From assembly GCF_900101605.1 (NCBI RefSeq), contig NZ_FMUR01000017.1:27304-91303 (forward strand): a stretch of DNA of 64,000 nucleotides. Direction: 5' to 3'. A model generated the notes under the pieces. The model searched no databases. It saw only the letters and a list, made by a program, of their open reading frames with translations, and was not told where the DNA came from. Below, piece by piece: positions 25,430-33,705 of the stretch; position 1 is the stretch's first letter; each line of letters starts with the position of its first letter. The translations under genes were made by a program, and so were the position numbers. The stretch comes from Butyrivibrio hungatei. Lineage in GTDB: Bacteria > Bacillota > Clostridia > Lachnospirales > Lachnospiraceae.

Positions 25430-27010
25430 ATGAAGAAAGATTTTGGTAGTGCAGGGGGCAGAAAAAATCGCAGGGGCAGAGGACTCAGACAAGAAGATCT
25501 TTTTAAGATCTATATTGCAGCAGGAGCGGTTTTGTTGCTCGTTATAGGCATCGTGGTAGGTTCATTGTTGGCTAAGGGCTCAAAGGATGAAGAGGAAGAG
25601 CTTGATCTTGCCGAGGTTGAAGAGTCAATTCCCGAGGAAGAAGAGGAAGTTGCTGTGGAAGCGACAACCGAGGCTACGGAAGCAAATGAGGCGGCTACAG
25701 AAGCTTCATCCGAAGAAGTTGCGGCTAGCGACCCTCAGACAGCGGCAGCACCTAAGGAGACAGGTGCCAATATCAATATCAAAGAGCTTGTCGGTGCGAG
25801 CAGCGTGGGCGAAAATTCTAATGTGACTTACGGAATAGATGTATCAAAGTTCCAGGGAACCATAGATTGGGCGCAGGTTGCGGGTACAGGAATCGATTTT
25901 GCCATGATAAGAGTCGGCTACAGAGATTCCGCGTCAGGCGAGATAAAACCTGATACCAATGCAAAGTTCAATATGCAGGAAGCAGAGAAGAACGGAATAA
26001 AGGTCGGAGCATACTTTTTCTCAACAGCGGTGACCAAGGACGAAGCGGTTGAAGAAGCAAACTGGGTAAAAGATTATATTTCAAAATATTCGATCACATA
26101 TCCTGTGGGATTTAACTGTGAGGGCTTTGAAAAAGAGACGAGCAGACAGTTTAATCTTACTAAGGATGACAGAAGTAATATTGCGATAGCATTCCTTGAT
26201 CAGGTTCACAAGGCAGGTTATACACCTATATTCTATGCTTCAAAGGGTGAACTTGAAGCGGATGCTAAGTGGAATACGTCGCAGATTGAAAAGTCCTACA
26301 AGATTTGGATGGCATGGTACAATCAGGACACATCCAATATCGCAAAAGGCCCCGCATATGGCGGACAGTGCGCTATGTGGCAGTATACCAATCAGGGTGA
26401 TGTAGCAGGAATCAGTAAGAAAGTCGATGTTGATGTGGCATACTTTGGATATAACGGAACAGAGACTGCCAAAGATACGTCGGAGAGAGAGGTGGCTTCT
26501 GCTGACGTTGAAGCACTTATGAAGTTTGATTCCGTGGATGAAACGGTTACGGCTAAAAGTGTAACGAATCTTAGAGACAAGCCGAGTCAGGGAGCTGACA
26601 GTAAGGTCGTTGAGACTCTTCAGAACGGACAGACGGCGCAGCGTACAGGTACAAGTTCGAGCGGTTGGTCAAGGGTTATCTATAACGGCCAAAAACTTTA
26701 TGCGATATCAAGCTATCTGACTACCGATTTAAGCGCACCAAAGCAGCAGTCGGCAACTCAGCCTGCAGAAGATAACTCGGGACTTAAGACTAAGTTTGCT
26801 TCCTGCAACGAGACGGTAACAGCCAAAGAAGAGGCTAATCTCAGAACAAAGCCCAGCGTTACCGATCCGGATGCAACTGTTGCGGCAACGCTAAAGGCCG
26901 GTGAGAATGCTACCCGAACAGGCATCAATAATGATGTCGGCTGGTCAAGGGTTGAGTATAACGGGCAGACGCTTTACTGCGTAAGCAGCTTGCTTAAAGT
27001 AGTGGAATAA
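25430..27010 (+). CDS. GH25 lysozyme-like wall hydrolase with SH3 domains
   Basis: A 526-residue exported protein. A basic N terminus is followed by one membrane helix (about residues 25-45) and a very acidic, Ala/Glu/Thr-rich linker (about 50-125). The GH25 domain starts at YGIDVSKFQG near 136 and runs to about 345, and two SH3-like domains follow (about 365-430 and 465-526). GH25 enzymes cut the muramic acid-glucosamine bond of peptidoglycan. The first catalytic Asp is present (DVSKFQG). At the second site the sequence is YPVGFNCEGF, that is Asn-x-Glu where well-studied members have Asp-x-Glu, so activity may be reduced or differently tuned. It could be a wall-binding or remodelling protein. 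The long acidic linker suggests a surface tether. Confidence 0.88.
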   Translation: MKKDFGSAGGRKNRRGRGLRQEDLFKIYIAAGAVLLLVIGIVVGSLLAKGSKDEEEELDLAEVEESIPEEEEEVAVEATTEATEANEAATEASSEEVAASDPQTAAAPKETGANINIKELVGASSVGENSNVTYGIDVSKFQGTIDWAQVAGTGIDFAMIRVGYRDSASGEIKPDTNAKFNMQEAEKNGIKVGAYFFSTAVTKDEAVEEANWVKDYISKYSITYPVGFNCEGFEKETSRQFNLTKDDRSNIAIAFLDQVHKAGYTPIFYASKGELEADAKWNTSQIEKSYKIWMAWYNQDTSNIAKGPAYGGQCAMWQYTNQGDVAGISKKVDVDVAYFGYNGTETAKDTSEREVASADVEALMKFDSVDETVTAKSVTNLRDKPSQGADSKVVETLQNGQTAQRTGTSSSGWSRVIYNGQKLYAISSYLTTDLSAPKQQSATQPAEDNSGLKTKFASCNETVTAKEEANLRTKPSVTDPDATVAATLKAGENATRTGINNDVGWSRVEYNGQTLYCVSSLLKVVE

Positions 27011-27016
27011 AATAGA

Positions 27017-27052
27017 AAAGGCTGTAGCGCAAGGTTGTGTTACAGCCTTTTT
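27017..27052 (+). terminator. Rho-independent terminator of the GH25 gene
   Basis: AAAGGCTGTA (27017-27026) pairs with TACAGCCTTT (27041-27050), and an inner wobble stem adds to it, followed by further T. Confidence 0.88.
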
Positions 27053-27077
27053 CGAGACTAGTGATGATTCAAATGAC

Positions 27078-27372
27078 GCCCTGCCTCAAAGTCATCCGTT
27101 TGGAGGTGGTGCTTTTCACTGTGAGGCGATAAGGCGGATTTTCTTGTTGCCACGTATGTTGATATTCAAGGCATAAAAAGACTTAAGTTTTCATTCTTCG
27201 CTCCAAAACTCGCTCATAAATGGGCTCAAACAGTTGGAGCGAGAACAGAATGAAAACTTAAGTCTTTTTATTGCTCTTGAATATGGCAACATACTTAAAT
27301 ACTGCGAAAAACCGCCTTATTGCCTCACAGTGAAATTTCAACATTTCTAAACGGATGGCTTTGTGACAGGGC
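27078..27372. repeat. Large imperfect palindrome (fold-back) between convergent genes
   Basis: The left arm (from 27078) and the reverse complement of the right arm (to 27372) match over about 130 bases with small gaps, including CACTGTGAGGC, AAGGCGG, TATTCAAG and AATAAAAAGACTTAAG. The centre is a short hairpin, CGCTCCAA (27199-27206) with TTGGAGCG (27234-27241). Together with the terminator at 27017 this fills the gap between the GH25 gene and the convergent nudC gene. It resembles fold-back or MITE-like elements. No coding region inside is supported. Confidence 0.72.
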
Positions 27373-27375
27373 TGT

Positions 27376-28254
27376 CTACAAAAATTGCACATTTCCTTCT
27401 TTAAATACCTTCATCATTTCGTTGGTAAGGCTGTACTCAAGTGGTTGGAGTTCAATCTCTTCAGGGGACAGCCAGCTTGCGAATTTTAGTTCGTCGTTGT
27501 CCATGGTGATTTCGCGGCTTCCGGTTACCTCGCAGAAGAAACCTACGAGGATGTCGCTTGCGATGCCCCATGGCTGCGACTTGTAGTAGCGGATGTTGGT
27601 TACTGTAAGACCGGTTTCCTCCATTACTTCACGGCTCACGGTTTCTTCAAGAGTTTCGCCGATTTCGGTGAAGCCCGCCACGAGAGCGTTGTGGCCGTAG
27701 CCGACTCTGTATCTGGTAACAAGGAGTTTATTGGCTTCCTTGTCGATTACACCTATTATTACCGCGGGATTTATTCTGGGATAGATGATATTGCCGCATT
27801 TTGGACAGATCATTGCACGTTCAGTTTTTGAATGCTCGTTTTCAGAGCCGCACTTACCGCAGAATCTTGTGACCATGTACCATTCGGCGAGCTGATATGC
27901 CGTGAATGCAGCGTACACGTATGTTTGTGGATAGTAGTAGGCACTTCTGAACTTTCTGAAATCATGGAATATGTAGGAATCCTGTGCAGAGACATCCAAA
28001 AAGTCCATATTTTCGGAATCTGCGATCATCAAAAAGAAATCCTCGGAATCAATGCTGAAAAGATAAGTGAGTTTTTCTTTTGAAATATTTTTTACATCAT
28101 TAAATCTTGGAAAAGAAATCTCTTGAGTGCCGTCGTCAAGGCGCCCAAGGAGCTTTTTTTCCTTTGTAAAAAATAATATTATTGAGTTTTCGTCCGCTGT
28201 CTTTGTCGGATCGAAGTGATTGTTAAGATGTGCCGGTAAAATATCCTGAATCAT
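27376..28254 (-). CDS. nudC: NAD+ diphosphatase (NUDIX hydrolase), NudC-type
   Basis: A 292-residue enzyme. A central zinc ribbon (CGKCG and CPKCG near 132-155) precedes the Nudix box GFTEIGETLEETVSREVMEE (near 191-213), and SQPWGIASDILVGFF is the NudC-class signature that selects NADH and deaminated NAD forms. Such enzymes cut NAD(H) to NMN and AMP and may remove NAD caps from RNA. The start at 28254 is preferred over 28287 because AAGGA lies six bases before it and 28287 has no site. The gene is divergent to nothing: it runs towards the fold-back element and follows the araC-type gene on the same strand. Confidence 0.92.
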   Translation of the reverse strand: MIQDILPAHLNNHFDPTKTADENSIILFFTKEKKLLGRLDDGTQEISFPRFNDVKNISKEKLTYLFSIDSEDFFLMIADSENMDFLDVSAQDSYIFHDFRKFRSAYYYPQTYVYAAFTAYQLAEWYMVTRFCGKCGSENEHSKTERAMICPKCGNIIYPRINPAVIIGVIDKEANKLLVTRYRVGYGHNALVAGFTEIGETLEETVSREVMEETGLTVTNIRYYKSQPWGIASDILVGFFCEVTGSREITMDNDELKFASWLSPEEIELQPLEYSLTNEMMKVFKEGNVQFL

Positions 28255-28300
28255 AGTCTGTCCTTGTATCTTGGATTGTTTATCCATAAATAATGTATCA

Positions 28301-28331
28301 AAGGAAGCACTGATTGAATCAGCACTTCCTT
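28301..28331 (-). terminator. Hairpin after the AraC-type gene
   Basis: On the minus strand a 14-bp stem (28301-28314 with 28318-28331) pairs fully when two G-U wobbles are allowed. On the plus strand those positions mismatch, which suggests the minus-strand RNA is the functional one. The T tract is weak (TTGATACATTATTT), so termination is probable but not certain. Confidence 0.6.
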
Positions 28332-28354
28332 ATTTTTTCATATATTGTGCCACA

Positions 28355-29248
28355 TTACGGAATGAGGTTGTGCGAGTACAGGCTCTGGTACTCCTTTGGA
28401 GACATTCCGTACTCTTTTTTAAACGCCTTAAAGAAACTTGAGTAGTCCCTAAAGCCGAATTTCTCGTAAGTTCCCGTGATGCTTGCGCCGCCTGTTATGG
28501 CATTACGGCACTCGTCAAGACGCTTTTTTATTATGTACTGATGAAGCGAGACGCCGAGCGTATCCTTGAACAGGTGGGCTACATAATACTTGCTTATGAA
28601 GAATTTGCCTGCAATATCGTCAAGTGTAAGCGATTCCTCAATATTTCCCTCAATGTAAGATATGATATTTTGGAAAAGAGTAAGCTCGTCGCTTGAACTT
28701 TTCATATTCTCTTCGTCGTAAACAATCCTGTTGATTGTGAGAATAAGGTCGCAAAGGCACAGATGTATAAAGGCTGAGCTTCCGTATCTCTCACTTGATA
28801 CTTCTTCAAGAAGACGAAGGAATTTGGATTCTATCATATGGAACTGAGCGGGAGTCATGTGATATATGTACTTGTGGAACGCTTCCGCCTTCTGTATCAG
28901 ATACATATAGTCCACGGATTCCTGCATGAGCCTGTTACAGCAACTTTTGCTTATCCAGAAAAGAAAACGTCTGTAGTTTGCCTCGGGATTGTTCATCAGC
29001 GCGTGATGCATTATTCCGGGAGGAACCAGCATGAGATCGCCGGGAGACATCTTGTATCTGGAGGGAGTGCCTTCGGGATTGAATATTTCCATGGTGACGT
29101 CGCCCTCGATGAAAAGATAGCATTCATAATAGTCGTGGGCGTGCGGTTTCAGGGTCGTAAAGTTCTTGTCGGAGTAGTAGTAGACCTCGAAATCCGAAGA
29201 TACCATGTATTGTCTTGTGTTAAATGATGATCGTAATTTATTTTTCAT
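28355..29248 (-). CDS. AraC-family transcriptional regulator
   Basis: A 297-residue regulator. The N-terminal half is a cupin-like sugar-binding domain (HAHDYYECYLFIEGDV near residues 36-51, with the paired His and acidic residues typical of AraC cupins). The C-terminal half carries two helix-turn-helix motifs (SLTLDDIAGKFFISKYYVAH near 202-221 and a second near 250-280, with FKKEYGMSPKEY at the end). It is divergent from uxuA with about 170 bases between them, so it probably controls hexuronate use. Repression or activation by the pathway intermediate is inference. The final helix is followed by an unusually short tail. Confidence 0.88.
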   Translation of the reverse strand: MKNKLRSSFNTRQYMVSSDFEVYYYSDKNFTTLKPHAHDYYECYLFIEGDVTMEIFNPEGTPSRYKMSPGDLMLVPPGIMHHALMNNPEANYRRFLFWISKSCCNRLMQESVDYMYLIQKAEAFHKYIYHMTPAQFHMIESKFLRLLEEVSSERYGSSAFIHLCLCDLILTINRIVYDEENMKSSSDELTLFQNIISYIEGNIEESLTLDDIAGKFFISKYYVAHLFKDTLGVSLHQYIIKKRLDECRNAITGGASITGTYEKFGFRDYSSFFKAFKKEYGMSPKEYQSLYSHNLIP

Positions 29249-29419
29249 AAATACATAATAACTACCTGTGGCAATTTTTGCAAGGTGTGAAACAAAATAT
29301 TCAATTCTATTTTTTTGCTTAAAAAGTTATTGTATATGTATACGGATATTAACGTTCGAAAACTGTTTTTTTAACAAAGTAGGAAATGATTTATTAGACG
29401 AAGGGAGTATTTAGTATCA

Positions 29420-30496
29420 ATGGAAATGACACTTCGCTGGTATGGCAGCAAATATGACACTGTTAAGTTATGGCAGATCAGACAGGTTCCCGGTGTAAAG
29501 GGAGTTATCACAACTCTTTACAACAAGCAGGCAGGCGAGCTTTGGGAGCAGGACGAGATCAAGGCTCTGAAGAACGAAGTTGCAGCTGAGAATATGCACA
29601 TCGCAGGAATCGAGTCTGTCAACGTTTCAGATGCCATCAAGGCAGCTACACCGGACAGAGATAAGCATATAGATAATTACATCAAGACTCTTGAGAATCT
29701 TGGTAAGGAAGATATCCACATGGTTTGCTACAACTTCATGCCCGTTTTTGACTGGACAAGAAGTGAGCTTGCAAGAAAGAGACCCGATGGATCAACAGTT
29801 CTTGCATATACACAGGAAGCAATCGATGCGATCGATCCCGAGAAGATGTTTGAGTCACTTGCAGGTGATACAAACGGTGCGGTTATGCCCGGTTGGGAGC
29901 CTGAGCGTATGGAGCATGTTAAGGAGCTCTTTGAACTCTACAAGGGAATCGACGAGGAGAAGCTTTTCGAGAACATCGTTTATTTCTTAAAGGCAATCAT
30001 GCCAGTATGTAACAAATATGATATCAAGATGGCTATCCATCCCGACGATCCTGCATGGTCTGTATTCGGACTTCCCAGAATCATCAACAACGAGAAGAAC
30101 ATCCTTAAGCTTATGAAGGCTGTAGATGATGTACACAACGGTGTTACATTCTGCTCAGGTTCATACGGAACAAGCCTTGAGAATGACCTTCCTCACATGA
30201 TCAGAGCACTTGAGGGAAGAATTCACTTTGCACACGTTCGTAACCTTAAGTTCATTTCTCCTACAAACTTCGAGGAGTCAGCACACCTTTCATCTGACGG
30301 AACATTCGATATGTATGAGATAGTTAAGGCTCTTTACGAGACAGGATTTGACGGACCTATCCGTCCCGACCACGGAAGAATGATCTGGGGTGAAGTTGCA
30401 ATGCCCGGTTACGGTCTCTATGACAGAGCACTCGGAGCAACATACATCAACGGTCTCTGGGAGGCTATTGAGAAGTCACACCAGCGTGGAATTTGA
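29420..30496 (+). CDS. uxuA: Mannonate dehydratase
   Basis: A 358-residue TIM-barrel enzyme that dehydrates D-mannonate to 2-keto-3-deoxygluconate in glucuronate catabolism. Motifs are AIHPDDPAWSVFGLPRI (near residue 210), FCSGSYGTS (near 250), HFAHVRNLKF (near 270) and RPDHGRMIWGE (near 312); they hold the metal-binding Cys, His and Asp and the catalytic His and Asp. The start follows GAAGGGAG 13 bases upstream. The codon use is biased to GAG, AAG and CTT, as in the other highly expressed genes here. It is followed by uxuB in the same direction, 50 bases later. Confidence 0.96.
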   Translation: MEMTLRWYGSKYDTVKLWQIRQVPGVKGVITTLYNKQAGELWEQDEIKALKNEVAAENMHIAGIESVNVSDAIKAATPDRDKHIDNYIKTLENLGKEDIHMVCYNFMPVFDWTRSELARKRPDGSTVLAYTQEAIDAIDPEKMFESLAGDTNGAVMPGWEPERMEHVKELFELYKGIDEEKLFENIVYFLKAIMPVCNKYDIKMAIHPDDPAWSVFGLPRIINNEKNILKLMKAVDDVHNGVTFCSGSYGTSLENDLPHMIRALEGRIHFAHVRNLKFISPTNFEESAHLSSDGTFDMYEIVKALYETGFDGPIRPDHGRMIWGEVAMPGYGLYDRALGATYINGLWEAIEKSHQRGI

Positions 30497-30546
30497 ACAT
30501 AAGCTTTTTATATATGGGATAAAAGATAAAGCGGAAAGGGTTAACA

Positions 30547-32166
30547 ATGAAATTAAATGCTAATAGCGTAGCAACAGATAGCACTTGGAAAGAGAAAGGA
30601 TATTATATCCCTACTTTTAACCAGGAAGATATGATAAAGAAGACAGTTGAGGCACCTGAGTGGGTACACTTCGGAGCAGGTAACATCTTCAGAGCTTTTC
30701 AGGCTAATCTCGCTCAGAGAATGCTTGATGGCGGCTTGAACGACAAGGGACTTACAGTAGTAGAGGGATTTGATTATGAGATCATCGAGAAGATGTACAG
30801 ACCTCATGACAATCTTTCACTTCTTGTTACACTTAAGGCAGACGGTTCTGTTGAGAAGTCAGTTATTGCCAGCATCGCTGAGTCATGCATTCTTGATTCA
30901 AACGATGATAAGGAATTCAACAGATTAAAAGAGATCTTCAGATGCGATTCTCTTCAGCTTGCTACTTTCACAATCACAGAGAAGGGATATTCACTTGTAA
31001 ATCCCGCAGGCGAGCTTCTTGCAGCAGTTAAGGATGATTTCGTAAACGGACCTTCAAAGCCTCAGAGCTATATCGGTAAGGTTGCAGCACTTCTTTATGA
31101 GAGATTCCTTGCAGGAGAGAAGAAGATTGCTATGGTGAGCACAGATAACTGCTCACACAACGGAGATAAGCTTTTTGATGCTGTTCATGCGTTCGCAAAA
31201 GAGTGGACTGCAAACGGCAAGGCAGAGGCAGGATTCGTTGCTTACATCGAGGATGACAGCAAGGTTAGCTTCCCTTGGTCAATGATCGATAAGATTACAC
31301 CCAGACCTGATGATTCAGTTAATGAGATTCTTAAGAACGACGGTGTAGAAGAGCTTGAGCCTGTAGTTACTTCTAAGAAGACTTGGGTTGCTCCTTTCGT
31401 AAACGCTGAGGAGAGCGAATACCTCGTAATCGAGGACAAGTTCCCTAACGGAAGACCTGCACTTGAGAAAGTTGGTGTTATCTTCACAGAGAAGGAGACA
31501 GTTGATAAGGTTGAGCGCATGAAGGTTTGCACATGCCTTAATCCTCTTCACACAGCACTTGCTGTATACGGATGCCTCCTTGGATATGACAAGATTTCAG
31601 AAGAGATGAAGGATGAGGAGCTTGTAAAGCTCGTTAAGACTATCGGATATGTAGAGGGACTTCCCGTTGTTACAGATCCCGGAGTTATCAAGCCTCAGGA
31701 ATTCATCGATACAGTAGTAAATGTAAGAATACCTAACAAGTTTATGCCTGATACACCTCAGAGAATTGCAACAGATACATCACAGAAGCTTGCAATCAGA
31801 TTTGGTGAGACAATTAAGGCTTACATGGCTTCAGATAAGCTCAATGTAGCTGATCTTAAGTGCATTCCTCTTGTACATGCAGGATGGCTTCGTTACCTCA
31901 TGGGTGTTGACGATAACGGCAACAACTTTGAGCCCAGCCCCGATCCGCTTCTTGAGAAGGCACAGGCTTATGTAAAAGACATCGAGCTTGGCGGAAACTA
32001 TGACAAAGAGACACTTAAGAGCAAGGTTCTTCCTCTTCTTAAGGATGCTACAATCTTTGGAACAGATCTTGAAGCTGCAGGCCTTTCAGATATCATTATC
32101 GGATATTTTGAAGAGCTTATTGCAGGAACAGGTGCTGTAAGAGAAACTCTTAAAAAGCACGTTTAA
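30547..32166 (+). CDS. uxuB: Fructuronate reductase (mannonate oxidoreductase)
   Basis: A 539-residue enzyme of the polyol-specific long-chain dehydrogenase family. The dinucleotide motif WVHFGAGNIFRAF is near residues 40-52, which is typical of UxuB-type enzymes; STDNCSHNG near 197 and NPLHTALAVYG near 330 are the other family motifs. It reduces D-fructuronate to D-mannonate with NADH, feeding UxuA. Length fits the family (about 480-540). The tight link with uxuA and the AraC-type regulator makes a hexuronate-use cluster. I see neither an uxaC-like isomerase nor a kdgK/kdgA pair in the window; these must be elsewhere. Confidence 0.94.
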   Translation: MKLNANSVATDSTWKEKGYYIPTFNQEDMIKKTVEAPEWVHFGAGNIFRAFQANLAQRMLDGGLNDKGLTVVEGFDYEIIEKMYRPHDNLSLLVTLKADGSVEKSVIASIAESCILDSNDDKEFNRLKEIFRCDSLQLATFTITEKGYSLVNPAGELLAAVKDDFVNGPSKPQSYIGKVAALLYERFLAGEKKIAMVSTDNCSHNGDKLFDAVHAFAKEWTANGKAEAGFVAYIEDDSKVSFPWSMIDKITPRPDDSVNEILKNDGVEELEPVVTSKKTWVAPFVNAEESEYLVIEDKFPNGRPALEKVGVIFTEKETVDKVERMKVCTCLNPLHTALAVYGCLLGYDKISEEMKDEELVKLVKTIGYVEGLPVVTDPGVIKPQEFIDTVVNVRIPNKFMPDTPQRIATDTSQKLAIRFGETIKAYMASDKLNVADLKCIPLVHAGWLRYLMGVDDNGNNFEPSPDPLLEKAQAYVKDIELGGNYDKETLKSKVLPLLKDATIFGTDLEAAGLSDIIIGYFEELIAGTGAVRETLKKHV

Positions 32167-32192
32167 TAACGCAGTTTATTCCTGTAAAAAGT

Positions 32193-32220
32193 CACATGAA
32201 CGTTCTGCTGCGTTCATGTG
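32193..32220 (+). terminator. Hairpin after uxuB, possible terminator
   Basis: CACATGAACG (32193-32202) pairs perfectly with CGTTCATGTG (32211-32220). No T tract follows, so it may instead stop exonucleases or be the start of the fold-back region. Confidence 0.5.
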
Positions 32221-32287
32221 GCAGGATCCCGCAGGTTAAATAAACATAAAATTTTAATTGTATCCCCCACTAAAAAGAAGCCATCGC

Positions 32288-32788
32288 TTAACCGCGGTGG
32301 CTTCGCTTTTTGCATTAAACTGATATATGCTGCGCAGGGACATCTTAGCAAATGCACCCGGAATATCCATCTGTCCGTGCAGATTCGTTATACCCTCTTG
32401 TTTTTCTGAAGGTCAAATCACTTTCCTTTTAAGCATGCTCCGAAAATAACTTGCAGTACGCTTGTATACTGGCTATATCGGTCATGGTCATACGGTGCAT
32501 ACGCACCTACGCCAAATAAAAACACAAATTTCCGAGCTCGTTGAGTTCGGAAATTTGCACTTTATATTTGTCGTTACCGTCCGCTTTGCGGACTATGCCC
32601 ATGACCGATGAATGTATCTAAGCGTCCTGCTTCAGACATTTTTCTCCGCATGCAGGAAAGTGATTTTTGACCTTATGAAAAACAGACGAGGTTATAAAAA
32701 TCATCTGCATGGACAGATGGATAATTCTTGGTGCATATGTTAGTTTATGAAGCGCAGCATATGCGCGTGAAATTCCCACCGCGGTTAA
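32288..32788. repeat. Large palindromic element, copy 1 (rod with three-hairpin tip)
   Basis: The element starts TTAACCGCGGTGG (32288-32300) and ends with its exact complement CCACCGCGGTTAA (32776-32788), with homologous arms between. Near the centre CGGTCATGG (32479-32487) pairs with CCATGACCG (32599-32607) and encloses three hairpins: GGTGC-ATAC-GCACC (32494-32507), a longer central one at 32526-32556 (arms AAATTTCCGA and TCGGAAATTT), and GTCCGC-TTT-GCGGAC (32579-32593). The whole would fold into a long rod with a cloverleaf tip. Copy 2 (33148-33641) is its inverted relative. It may be a fold-back mobile element or the gene of a structured RNA. Confidence 0.72.
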
Positions 32789-32906
32789 TCTTGCATTGAT
32801 ATGAAAAAAGACTGTATCTAATTCACGTCTGAAAACTTCTTAACTTGAGATAATGTATAATATAAAGAAATGAAAAAACATGTATTGAGTAAATAAGGAA
32901 AACAAA

Positions 32907-33080
32907 ATGAATGATTTATCATCATCATTTAAAGATATAACTGAAGAGATTAAAGAATATGCATGGTACAAAGAGCGTCCATATTCTGAGGCAGACTGGA
33001 AAGAATTCGCTAAAATACAGTATATGCGCTATATCAGGCATCTGCACTCTGAAATACAAGCTCAAGGGGCGCTAAGATAA
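32907..33080 (+). CDS. Small protein of 57 residues between the palindromes
   Basis: A short gene starts ATG 32907 with AAGGA eight bases upstream and a TATAAT-like -10 about 45 bases upstream. The product is soluble, helical and charged, with a Trp/Tyr-rich middle (KEYAWYKERPYSEADWKEF) and no cysteine. It is too short for a firm coding test, but the site, start and composition agree. I do not recognise a family. It sits exactly between the two inverted copies of the palindromic element, which is notable: either a passenger gene or a gene on which the structures act. Confidence 0.5.
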   Translation: MNDLSSSFKDITEEIKEYAWYKERPYSEADWKEFAKIQYMRYIRHLHSEIQAQGALR

Positions 33081-33147
33081 TAAACAAAAACGCCGGCTGA
33101 ACCTTCACATACTTGGGAGAGGGGGATGCGTTTTTGCTGGGGTATTT

Positions 33148-33641
33148 CAAAACATTATATTGGCCGAGGGATTGGATGTATGCTGCGCTTCATAAACTTA
33201 CATATGCACCAAGAATTTTCCATCTATTTATGCAGATGATTTTTATAGCCTCGTCTGTTTTTCAAAAGGTTAGGAATCACTTTCTTGCATGCGTAGAAAA
33301 ATGTTTGAAGCAGGACGCTTAGATATATTCAACGGTCATGGTCATAGTCCGCAAAGCGGACTGTGGCAACAAGGAAAAGTGCGACTCCCGAGCTCATTTG
33401 AGTTCGAGGAGTCGCACTTTTATTTGTTGTAGGTGCGTATGCACCGTATGACCATGGCTTTTAAATTATAAATTTGCGTCCTGCAAGTTATTTTAGAAGC
33501 ATGCATAAGGGAAAGTGATCTGACCTTCAGAAAAACAAGAGGGTATAACGAATCTGCATAAATAGATGGAGATTCTAAGGTGCATTTGCTCAGACAATTT
33601 TGCGCAGCATACATCCAATCCCCGGCCAATATGATTTTGAT
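33148..33641. repeat. Large palindromic element, copy 2 (inverted relative to copy 1)
   Basis: Arms of this copy run from about 33148 and to about 33641 (for example GGATTGGATGTATGCTGCGC on both sides). The reverse complement aligns with copy 1 along its length and shares GGTGC-ATAC-GCACC, GTCCGC-TTT-GCGGAC and several stretches of 20 or more bases. In one arm segment both arms of copy 1 read ATCTGTCC-TGCAGAT while both arms of copy 2 read ATCTATTTATGCAGAT. The central hairpin has a different sequence in each copy but pairs in both. This is compensatory change and argues that the fold matters. Confidence 0.72.
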
Positions 33642-33657
33642 GGAATGTGGCAAAAAA

Positions 33658-33699
33658 CTGCAACCCCTACCACTTGTTTGGGTGTGGAAGGGGCTGCAG
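33658..33699 (-). terminator. Rho-independent terminator of purA
   Basis: On the minus strand, a 16-bp stem with a few mismatches (33684-33699 with 33658-33673, core GGGG and CCCC blocks) is followed by six T (33652-33657 complement). Confidence 0.85.
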
Positions 33700-33705
33700 A
33701 TGATA

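Noticed and set aside
33113..33653. Two open frames of about 70 codons inside palindrome copy 2
   Set aside because: Palindromic DNA is open in mirrored frames by its nature; neither has a convincing start, and copy 1 does not keep the frames.
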